A DNA stretch of 64,000 nt from Bacteroidota bacterium (GTDB lineage Bacteria > Bacteroidota > Bacteroidia > Bacteroidales > Lentimicrobiaceae): positions 310,001 to 374,000 of the forward strand of contig WSXU01000002.1 in NCBI GenBank assembly GCA_009773455.1. Reading direction: 5' to 3'. Shown in pieces: positions 56,156 to 64,000 of the stretch. The translations under genes were made by a program, and so were the position numbers. How positions within the stretch are numbered: position 1 is the first letter of the stretch; every line of letters begins with the position of its first letter. The notes below the pieces were generated by a model, which saw only the letters and a list, made by a program, of their open reading frames with translations, was not told the origin of the DNA and made no database searches.

Positions 56156-56857
56156 TTAATTATTATCATCTTCGGAAAGGAGCCTGCCAACAATGGCCGG
56201 AACACCGGTGCCGGCCTTCTCCCTGACAAACTCCAGGTTATTAATCCAGCGAACCTGAAGGTCACCCGGATCAACAAGGAATATCCTGCAATGCGCAGGT
56301 ACATAATTGACAAGTCCGGCTGCCGGGTAAACAGCAAGTGAGGTTCCGATTACCAGTAAAATATCTGCCTGCATGGTGATTTCAGCTGCATCCTCAATCA
56401 GTGGAACTGCTTCTCCAAACCAAACAATGTGCGGTCTGAGCTGGCTGCCCAGGGCACATTTATCACCCTGTTTGATTTCGCTGTAGCCTATATCCGTAAC
56501 AAGTTCCGGGTTCGCAGTACTCCTCACTTTGGTAAGTTCTCCGTGTAGGTGGAGGATGCTTGAGGATCCGGCCCTTTCGTGCAGATCATCCACATTCTGC
56601 GTTACGATTTTTACCTCATACTTCTGCTCAAGTTTAACCAGGGCATGGTGGGCCGGATTAGGCACCACCGTTGCCAGCTGCATCCGCCTCTTATTATAAA
56701 AATCAAGAACCAGGGCGGGATTGCGCAACCATGCATCGTAGGTGGCTACATCTTCGATCCGGTACTCTTCCCATAAACCATCACTGTCGCGGAAAGTTTT
56801 GATACCGCTTTCCGCACTGATTCCTGCTCCGGTTAGTACAACTACTTTCTTTTTCAT
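56156..56857 (-). CDS. cobB: Sir2 family NAD-dependent protein deacylase
   Basis: VVLTGAGISAESGIKTFRDSDGLWEEY, TQNVDDLHERAGSS, ILLVIGTSLAVYPAA. Start at MKKKVVV preferred. Confidence 0.92.
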   Translation of the reverse strand: MKKKVVVLTGAGISAESGIKTFRDSDGLWEEYRIEDVATYDAWLRNPALVLDFYNKRRMQLATVVPNPAHHALVKLEQKYEVKIVTQNVDDLHERAGSSSILHLHGELTKVRSTANPELVTDIGYSEIKQGDKCALGSQLRPHIVWFGEAVPLIEDAAEITMQADILLVIGTSLAVYPAAGLVNYVPAHCRIFLVDPGDLQVRWINNLEFVREKAGTGVPAIVGRLLSEDDNN

Positions 56858-56872
56858 TTCCGGGATTTGAAG

Positions 56873-56904
56873 CAAAATTAAATATTCGGTTGGGAACCGT
56901 GCAA
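56873..56904 (-). promoter_or_regulatory. Bacteroidota-type promoter TTG-N21-TAATTTTG for the sirtuin gene
   Basis: Minus strand: TTG (56904-56902), 21 nt, TAATTTTG (56880-56873). Confidence 0.6.
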
Positions 56905-56917
56905 TTTTTCACAGCCG

Positions 56918-56959
56918 GAGAAAAAAAATCTGCTGTCCGGCGAACTGAACAGCAGATTT
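56918..56959 (-). terminator. Intrinsic terminator downstream of mdh
   Basis: AAATCTGCTGT-N12-ACAGCAGATTT stem with T-run on the minus strand. Confidence 0.88.
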
Positions 56960-56979
56960 CATCAAAAGAGATTTCAGGA

Positions 56980-57924
56980 TTAGTCTTCGAAAAGATTCAT
57001 ATCGTCGAGCACTTTCATGACACCCTTGACAGAATTTGCTGATTCTTCCAGCATCTTTTTCTCTTCCTTATTCAGGTTGAGTTCAATAATCTCTTCTATT
57101 CCCTTTGAACCCAGTTTTACAGGAACGCCCATATAAACATTATTCAGGCCATACTCCCCATCAAGCAGGGTACAAACCGGGAAAATCCGTTTCTGGTCAT
57201 CCACAATGGCTTCCACCATCTGTGCGGCAGCGGCCCCGGGGGCATACCAGGCCGAAGTACCCATAAGGTTTACCAGTTCACCTCCGCCTTTTTTGGTCCT
57301 TTCAACAATCTTGTCTATTTCTTCCTTGTTAAGCAGGTCGGTGATCGGAATACCTGCTATTGAAGTGAACCTTGGCAGCGGTACCATGGTATCGCCATGA
57401 CCTCCGAGCAGCAGGGAGTGAATATCTTTAGGAGAAACATCCAGGGCTTCAGCAATAAATGCTTTATATCGTCCGGTATCCAGAATTCCGGCCATGCCAA
57501 ACACCCTGCTTGAATTTTTCCTTGCAGCACGGTAAGCGGCATAAGTCATGACATCGAGAGGGTTAGAAACTACGATGATAATGGCTTCAGGTGAATACTT
57601 CACTACCTTTTCGGTGACTTCCTTAACAATGATGGCATTGGTCTTAATCAGGTCATCACGACTCATCCCCGGCTTGCGCGGAAGTCCCGATGTAATGACC
57701 ACAATTGACGATCCTTTCGTTTTCAGATAATCGTTGGTAACCCCAACCACACGGGTGTTAAAATTGTTGATAGAGGAAGTCTGCCAGATATCGAGGGCTT
57801 TGCCTTCAGCAACACCTTCCTTGATATCCACCAGCACTACTTCACGGGTAAGATCCTTATGTGCAATCACATTTGCACAGGTGGCACCTACATTACCGGC
57901 GCCGATTACAGTGATTTTCTTCAT
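56980..57924 (-). CDS. mdh: Malate dehydrogenase
   Basis: MKKITVIGAGNVGATCANVIAHKDL, VITSGLPRKPGMSRDDLI, LLGGHGDTMVPL. Start at MKKITV preferred over 57957. Confidence 0.96.
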   Translation of the reverse strand: MKKITVIGAGNVGATCANVIAHKDLTREVVLVDIKEGVAEGKALDIWQTSSINNFNTRVVGVTNDYLKTKGSSIVVITSGLPRKPGMSRDDLIKTNAIIVKEVTEKVVKYSPEAIIIVVSNPLDVMTYAAYRAARKNSSRVFGMAGILDTGRYKAFIAEALDVSPKDIHSLLLGGHGDTMVPLPRFTSIAGIPITDLLNKEEIDKIVERTKKGGGELVNLMGTSAWYAPGAAAAQMVEAIVDDQKRIFPVCTLLDGEYGLNNVYMGVPVKLGSKGIEEIIELNLNKEEKKMLEESANSVKGVMKVLDDMNLFED

Positions 57925-58096
57925 ATTACAACATATATTATTGTTAAGGAAATGCAATTTCAGGCAGGGAAATACGTCTGCCTGAAACTATTTATGTACA
58001 AAGGTAGGAATTTACATATAAACTTGAAATAAATTCCGCAAATGTTTGTTCAGCATTCTGATTTCGATGCTGATCAACCTGCATAGTGTTTATCTG

Positions 58097-60382
58097 CTAA
58101 CCGGAGACCCTGTCATTAACCCCCTGGGCATCAATTACAGCGATTGTAACCATATTCACAATTTCTGAAACGCTTGATCCCATCTGAAGCACATGTATGG
58201 CTTTATCAAGTCCCATCAGAATCGGGCCGATGGCTTCAGCCCCACCCATTTCCTGCATGAGCTTATAGGCAATATTACCTGCTGTAAGATATGGGAAAAT
58301 CAGGGTATTTGCCGGGCCGTCAGCCAGTTTTGAGAACGGGAAATTCTCGCGGAGAAGTTCGTTGTTCAAGGCAAAATTTGCCTGCATGTCACCGTCAACA
58401 ATCAGGTCAGGATGCTCCCTGTGCAATCTTTCCACAGCATTGCGCACAAGGATCGGTATGTTGCCTTCCACTGATCCGAAATTTGAATAGGAAAGCATGG
58501 CTATACGTGGTTCAACATTGAACTGCCTTACCGCATTGGCGGTCTGCAGGGTTATTTCAACCAGTTGATCCACATTCGGATTCATATTTACTGTTGTGTC
58601 GGCAAAAAAGAAAGGTCCTTTTTTTGTAAGCATGATGTACATACCCGACACAATGTTGGCGCCCTTTCTTTTACCGATTATTCTCAGAGCCGGCCTGATG
58701 GTTGCCGGATAACTGCTTGTCAGCCCCGAAATCATCGCATCAGCGAACCCGTTCTCAACCATGCTGGGCCCAAAATAATTCCTGTGCGTCATCATATCGA
58801 GGGCAGCAGGATAGTTGACACCCCTTCGTTTGCGTTTCTCGTAAAACTGCTTTGCAAACAGCTCTCTGCGTTCATTTTCTTCCGGAGATTTCGGATCAAC
58901 AATCTGAACACCCTCCAGTTCCAGGTCATGGGTTTTAATAAGGTCAAGAATGATCTCCCTGTTTCCAAGCAGGATCGGGATAGCTATTCCGTCATCAACC
59001 ACGATCTCTGCGGCTTTCAGTATTTTGTAATTTTCGGCTTCTGCAAAAACGACCCGTTTCGGATTTTTCATTGCCCTGGCCTTGATCTGCCGGATCAACG
59101 GGTTGCTCAATCCAAGACGTTTGTTCAGTTCGTCCCTGTATGCATCCCAATTTTCGATCGGTTTCCTAGCTACGCCGGTTTCCATGGCAGCCTTAGCAAC
59201 TGCCGGAGCTACATGGGTAATCAGCCGCGGATCACTCGGCTTCGGAATGATATAATCGGTCCCAAACTTGAGGTTGGTTACCTGATAGGCTATATTCACC
59301 TCTTCAGGAACAGGCTGCTTTGCCAGATCGGCCAGTGCATGGGCGGCCGCAAGTTTCATTTCTTCGTTGATGGCCGTGGCACGTACATCGAGTGCTCCCC
59401 TGAAAATATAAGGGAACCCGAGTACATTGTTAACCTGGTTCGGGAAATCGGACCGGCCGGTGCCGATGATCAGATCGTTCCGGGTAGCAACAGCAAGATC
59501 ATAGGCTATTTCAGGGGTGGGATTTGCCAGGGCAAATACGATGGGGTGATCATTCATACTCAGGAGCATTTCCGGTGTAACTACACCGGCAACCGATAAT
59601 CCAAGAAACATATCAGCTCCGACCATTGCTTCGGCCAGGGTGTTGATGTTGCGTTCCGTAACAAATTTCTGCTTTACGGGATTCAGATCGGTACGCGATC
59701 GGTTAAGCACACCCTTTGAATCGACCATGATCAGATTCCCGGGTTTAACCCCAAGCGAGAGATACAACCTGGAGCAGGATACCGCTGAGGCTCCGGCACC
59801 ATTGACAACGACTTTGATCTCGCTGATCTTTTTACCGTTGATCAGCAAAGCGTTCAGCAACCCGGCCGAAGTGATGATGGCTGTTCCATGCTGATCGTCG
59901 TGCATAATCGGGATATCAAGCGCTTCCTTAAGCCGGTCTTCTATTTCGAAACATTCGGGTGCCTTAATGTCTTCAAGGTTTATACCCCCGAATGTTGGTG
60001 CAATAGCCTTCACCGTATTGATGACCCCTTCGATGGTCTTGTCGTTGATTTCAATGTCAAAAACGTCAATATCAGCATAGATCTTAAAGAGCAAACCTTT
60101 GCCTTCCATAACCGGTTTACCTGCTTCCGGGCCAATATCACCCAACCCAAGCACGGCCGTTCCGTTTGAGATCACTGCCACAAGGTTACCTTTTGCAGTG
60201 TACTTGTAAACGTCTTCGGGGTTTGCCTTTATTTCGAGGCAGGGTTCAGCAACACCGGGGCTGTAAGCGAGCGATAAATCATATTGGGACTGATGGGGTT
60301 TTGTCGGGACAACCTCAATCTTGCCCGGCCGGCCTTCTGCGTGATACGCAAGTGCATTTTTACGACTCAAAGGAACTTTCAT
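58097..60382 (-). CDS. maeB: NADP-dependent malic enzyme with C-terminal phosphotransacetylase-like domain
   Basis: [35 protein letters not shown]-terminal PTA-like [24 protein letters not shown]. Start at MKVPLSRKN preferred. Confidence 0.95.
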   Translation of the reverse strand: MKVPLSRKNALAYHAEGRPGKIEVVPTKPHQSQYDLSLAYSPGVAEPCLEIKANPEDVYKYTAKGNLVAVISNGTAVLGLGDIGPEAGKPVMEGKGLLFKIYADIDVFDIEINDKTIEGVINTVKAIAPTFGGINLEDIKAPECFEIEDRLKEALDIPIMHDDQHGTAIITSAGLLNALLINGKKISEIKVVVNGAGASAVSCSRLYLSLGVKPGNLIMVDSKGVLNRSRTDLNPVKQKFVTERNINTLAEAMVGADMFLGLSVAGVVTPEMLLSMNDHPIVFALANPTPEIAYDLAVATRNDLIIGTGRSDFPNQVNNVLGFPYIFRGALDVRATAINEEMKLAAAHALADLAKQPVPEEVNIAYQVTNLKFGTDYIIPKPSDPRLITHVAPAVAKAAMETGVARKPIENWDAYRDELNKRLGLSNPLIRQIKARAMKNPKRVVFAEAENYKILKAAEIVVDDGIAIPILLGNREIILDLIKTHDLELEGVQIVDPKSPEENERRELFAKQFYEKRKRRGVNYPAALDMMTHRNYFGPSMVENGFADAMISGLTSSYPATIRPALRIIGKRKGANIVSGMYIMLTKKGPFFFADTTVNMNPNVDQLVEITLQTANAVRQFNVEPRIAMLSYSNFGSVEGNIPILVRNAVERLHREHPDLIVDGDMQANFALNNELLRENFPFSKLADGPANTLIFPYLTAGNIAYKLMQEMGGAEAIGPILMGLDKAIHVLQMGSSVSEIVNMVTIAVIDAQGVNDRVSG

Positions 60383-60594
60383 GATATATTGGTTTTCAGG
60401 GATTAATTCCGCCAAAAAAGGGTAAGCCAATCAACATGTAAATTTATACAAACTGAACTATTAATAATAAAAACCAGGCCCGAATATTTGATTAAGAGCT
60501 ATTTAGATGGTTTCCAAATAAACAGGGGCACAAGACTCCGGTGAAAATCACCGGCCGTTGCCTGGACATTACCTTTTCATCATCCGAACATAAA

Positions 60595-60626
60595 TTGGCT
60601 GTATTCAACAATTATCTCTATTTTTG
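60595..60626 (+). promoter_or_regulatory. Bacteroidota-type promoter TTG-N21-TATTTTTG for ruvA
   Basis: TTG 60595-60597 and TATTTTTG 60619-60626. Confidence 0.6.
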
Positions 60627-60652
60627 TCGGTTAACAGGAACAAACCCTGCTT

Positions 60653-61237
60653 ATGTACGCATTTATTGAAGGGAAAATAAGTGAAATAAATCCTGCTTCG
60701 GTAGTTATTGATTGTCACGGGGTTGGCTATGATATTTCCATTTCTGTCAATACATTCTCGCTTATCAAGGATTTGAAGGAGTGCAGACTTCTGACACACC
60801 TTGCAGTGCGCGAAGATGCGATGGTCCTGTTTGGTTTTGCCGGTGAAAATGAACGGTTGCTTTTCAGGCACCTGATTTCCGTTTCCGGTGTTGGTGCGGG
60901 CACTGCCCGATTGATACTTTCATCACTTTCACCTGAAGAAGTTACTGAAGCCATTGTTTCAGGCAATGTCGGATTGCTTCAGCGGGTAAAGGGCATAGGT
61001 GGTAAAACAGCCCAGCGCATCATCATCGATCTGAAGGATAAACTTGGCAAAGACCACGGTATCAGGGAAATTTTGGGAAGCCCGCACAATACTAAGAAAG
61101 AAGAGGCGTTATCTGCTTTATCTATGCTTGGCTTCAACAAATCCCTGGCAGAAAAAACCATTGATAAAATTCTAAAAGAGGATGGCAGCGCAGCAACAGT
61201 TGAACAACTGATCAAGCGGGCACTTAAAATATTGTAA
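60653..61237 (+). CDS. ruvA: Holliday junction branch migration protein RuvA
   Basis: MYAFIEGKISEINPASVVIDCHGVGYDISIS, HLISVSGVGAGTARLILSSL, RVKGIGGKTAQRIIIDLKDKL. Confidence 0.97.
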   Translation: MYAFIEGKISEINPASVVIDCHGVGYDISISVNTFSLIKDLKECRLLTHLAVREDAMVLFGFAGENERLLFRHLISVSGVGAGTARLILSSLSPEEVTEAIVSGNVGLLQRVKGIGGKTAQRIIIDLKDKLGKDHGIREILGSPHNTKKEEALSALSMLGFNKSLAEKTIDKILKEDGSAATVEQLIKRALKIL

Positions 61238-61351
61238 TACCTGTAAAATCAGGTCGGCAGAGGCAGTCCGGACATATCTGACAGAGCTTTGATCCACTGT
61301 AATACCGCTTGAGATGCGATTGGTTAAACACACATAAAACACTGAAGTTCC

Positions 61352-64000
61352 TTGGAGCGCATTGTAAAATTTTCGTTAAGGCTTTTTGTACTGCTTTTTA
61401 TCGTTTCTATTGCCTGGGGCATTCCGGTAAAGCCTGGTCTTCTGAGTTATTCCGAAGATTCAGCCATGCCGGCTGCATCACCCGACACCACCCGTCCGGG
61501 CGGGGAATTGCCTTATCCGCTTCCTGAACCGGAACCCGGCTCACTTACCAACCCTACCGATAAAAATAAAATGTTCCTGGGGAATCCTTCAAATTTCTCG
61601 GAAGACTTTATCTATGACCCTGTTACGCAAACTTACACTTATGTTAAAAAAGCCGGTGACCTGATCCTCACATCGCCGACACCATTCAGCCTTGACGAAT
61701 ACAGGCAACTCGACCTGGACCGTTCCCTGCAGAACTACTGGCATGAACGTGCTGTATCATCAGGAGGCGCCAGCAGATCAGGCATAATTCCTCAGATCCA
61801 CATCGGAGGTGAGGTTTTTGACCGGATTTTCGGAGGCAATACCATCGATATCCGGCCACAGGGAAGCGCTGAAGTTACTTTCGGGGTTTTATCAAACCGC
61901 CGCGACGACCCGGCACTCGATCTGAGGCAGCGCCGCACAACCAACTTCGACTTCCAGCAGCGCATTCAGATGAGTGTAATGGCCAAAATCGGCGATAAAA
62001 TTGAATTCAACACCAACTACAACACTGAGGCCACCTTTGAATTTGAAAACAAACTGAAACTGAAATACGAAGGAAAAGAAGACGAAATCCTCAAACTGAT
62101 TGAAGCCGGTGACGTAACTTTCCCGTTGAACAGCACCCTGATTACAGGTAGTCAGAGTCTTTTCGGCCTCAAAACCCAGCTTCAGTTCGGAAAGGCCACT
62201 ATCACCGGTGTCTTTTCACAACAGAAAAGTGAAACATCCACCATCACCGTCCAGGGTGGGGCACAAACAAGTAAATTCAGTGTCAGGGCACTCGATTATG
62301 AAGATAACAAACACTTTTTCATCGCCCAGTATTTTGCCGATAACTATGACAATGCGCTCAACAAACTGCCGCTCATCAATTCAAACATCAATATTACCAA
62401 GATTGAAGTCTGGCTGACCAACATCGGACCGGCTGTTACCGATAACAGGAACATTGTTGCATTCATGGATCTGGGTGAAAAAAATCCATACAATCAGACA
62501 ATTATGCCCAATGCAGGGCAACCTTACCCTGACAATGCATCGAATGACCTTCTGACAAAGTTCGACACTACCATCATCCGGAACATCAATAAAGTAACAG
62601 ACTACCTGACAGGGTCGCCCTTCGGCTATAATTCAGGTGTTGATTATGAAAAGATTGAAAATGCGCGTAAGCTCAACAGCAGTGAATATACCTACAATTC
62701 CAAACTCGGATTCATTTCGCTCAATTCAACCCTGAATCCTGACCAGGTGCTGGCTGTTGCCTATCAGTACACGGTGATCGGACAGGACAGCATCTACCAG
62801 GTCGGGGAATTCTCTGATGCCGGTATTACTGCACCAAAGTGCCTCATGGTTAAATTATTAAAAAGTACTGCACTCAACACCAAGGTCCCTACATGGAACC
62901 TGATGATGAAAAACGTATATAACATCGGTGCTTTCCAGCTCAACCGCGATGACTTTATCCTCAACATTCTGTATTCGGGTAATGAGAACACCGTTCCAAC
63001 CGGCTATTTTACCGAAGGTCCTGAAGGCGTTAAAGGAATTCCGCTGATCAGGGTATTCAATTTCGACAACCTTGACCCGCAACAGAATCCGCCTCACGAC
63101 GGAATGTTCGACTTCATTGACAACGCTGCCAGGCAGGGAGGAACCATCCAGGCTTCGAACGGACGGATCTTCTTTACCATCCGCGAACCTTTCGGGAGCT
63201 ATCTGCGCAACAAACTGAATGATGATAAACTGGCCGACAAGTATTGCTATGATTCTTTGTATTCGCTGACCAAAAGCGGTGCACAGCAGTATCCCGACAA
63301 AAACAGGTATCTCCTTGAAGGACAGTACAAATCTTCCGGTGGTTCAGAAATTTCACTCAATGCGCTGAATGTTCCTCAGGGATCGGTCAGGGTAACGGCC
63401 GGTGGTATCCCCCTGACCGAAAACGTCGACTATACCGTTGACTATACCCTCGGCAGGGTGAAGATCATCAATGAAGGAATTCTTAACTCCGGCACTCCTG
63501 TAAGCATTTCACTCGAAAACAATGCCACCTTCAATCTGCAGACCCAGACGATGCTGGGAATGCATGTTGATTACAAAGTCAATAAAGACCTTCTCATTGG
63601 CGCTACACTGCTCAACCTGCATGAGCGACCACTGACCCAGAAGACGAATTTCGGGCAGGAACCCATTTCAAATACCATGTGGGGGATTGATTTCAGTTAC
63701 CAGACGGAATCCATGTTCCTGACCAAACTGGTTGACAAACTGCCTTTCTACAGTACCAAAACACCTTCAAGGATCCAGGTGAACGGTGAATTCGCGCATT
63801 TCATTCCGGGGCATTCCCGCGCTGTAGGCAAGACAGGAACTTCGTACATTGATGATTTTGAAGGGGCCAAATCCACCATCGACCTCAAGAATGTGGGCAC
63901 ATGGTTCCTAGCCAGCACCCCTCAGGGGCAGACCTCCCGTGATATGTTCCCGGAGGCAGCCCCCGGGACCGGACTTGACTACGGATTTAACCGTGCAAAA
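61352..64000 (+). CDS. sprA: Cell surface protein SprA (T9SS translocon), 5' part; continues beyond window
   Basis: Open frame to window end; ...LGNPSNFSEDFIYDPVTQTYTYVKKAGDLILTSPTPFSLDEYRQLDLDRSLQNYWHER...GGNTIDIRPQGSAEVTFG...; probable TTG start. Confidence 0.9.
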   Translation, partial: MERIVKFSLRLFVLLFIVSIAWGIPVKPGLLSYSEDSAMPAASPDTTRPGGELPYPLPEPEPGSLTNPTDKNKMFLGNPSNFSEDFIYDPVTQTYTYVKKAGDLILTSPTPFSLDEYRQLDLDRSLQNYWHERAVSSGGASRSGIIPQIHIGGEVFDRIFGGNTIDIRPQGSAEVTFGVLSNRRDDPALDLRQRRTTNFDFQQRIQMSVMAKIGDKIEFNTNYNTEATFEFENKLKLKYEGKEDEILKLIEAGDVTFPLNSTLITGSQSLFGLKTQLQFGKATITGVFSQQKSETSTITVQGGAQTSKFSVRALDYEDNKHFFIAQYFADNYDNALNKLPLINSNINITKIEVWLTNIGPAVTDNRNIVAFMDLGEKNPYNQTIMPNAGQPYPDNASNDLLTKFDTTIIRNINKVTDYLTGSPFGYNSGVDYEKIENARKLNSSEYTYNSKLGFISLNSTLNPDQVLAVAYQYTVIGQDSIYQVGEFSDAGITAPKCLMVKLLKSTALNTKVPTWNLMMKNVYNIGAFQLNRDDFILNILYSGNENTVPTGYFTEGPEGVKGIPLIRVFNFDNLDPQQNPPHDGMFDFIDNAARQGGTIQASNGRIFFTIREPFGSYLRNKLNDDKLADKYCYDSLYSLTKSGAQQYPDKNRYLLEGQYKSSGGSEISLNALNVPQGSVRVTAGGIPLTENVDYTVDYTLGRVKIINEGILNSGTPVSISLENNATFNLQTQTMLGMHVDYKVNKDLLIGATLLNLHERPLTQKTNFGQEPISNTMWGIDFSYQTESMFLTKLVDKLPFYSTKTPSRIQVNGEFAHFIPGHSRAVGKTGTSYIDDFEGAKSTIDLKNVGTWFLASTPQGQTSRDMFPEAAPGTGLDYGFNRAK

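Noticed and set aside
58565-59599. 344 aa plus-strand ORF
   Set aside because: Fully antisense to the clearly recognisable malic enzyme; composition reads as reverse-frame artefact.
1-64000. CRISPR arrays, rRNA, tRNA, transposase genes
   Set aside because: No regularly spaced direct repeats, rRNA/tRNA signatures or transposase motifs recognised; a tRNAscan/Infernal run would be decisive.

Overview
This 64 kb window looks like a Bacteroidota (Bacteroidales-like) chromosome segment. Supporting features are SusC/SusD pairs, T9SS C-terminal sorting domains, SprA, TTG-N20-21-TAnnTTTG promoters and no obvious Shine-Dalgarno use. From left to right it contains: (1) the end of a polysaccharide-utilisation-like locus (tandem-PKD lipoprotein, SusC, SusD, GH30 glucosylceramidase-like enzyme cut by the window edge); (2) a TetR / TolC / HlyD / two ABC-2 permease efflux operon; (3) two very large multi-PAS histidine kinases; (4) T9SS cargo proteins and a MITE-like intergenic element; (5) a SusC/SusD locus with two cyanophycinase-like S51 peptidases and a divergent isoaspartyl dipeptidase, which is a candidate cyanophycin or beta-aspartyl polymer utilisation locus; (6) LOG-family protein, lipB, an M64 peptidase and a small cytochrome c lipoprotein; (7) an approximately 14 kb co-directional lipid/polyene-type biosynthetic cluster (KS, chain-length factor, FabZ-like dehydratase, LolA/LolB-like lipoprotein, GT2-DUF2062, MMPL-like/PlsC/methyltransferase fusion, two CrtI-like oxidoreductases, C45 acyltransferase, PaaK-like ligase, acyltransferase) containing an unusual cluster of palindromes with a perfect 46-bp palindrome; (8) housekeeping genes: prfB with a canonical programmed +1 frameshift, recX, FKBP, sirtuin, mdh, maeB, ruvA and the 5' part of sprA. 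No rRNA, tRNA, CRISPR array or transposase was recognised. All family names come from motif recognition by eye; no database search was run.
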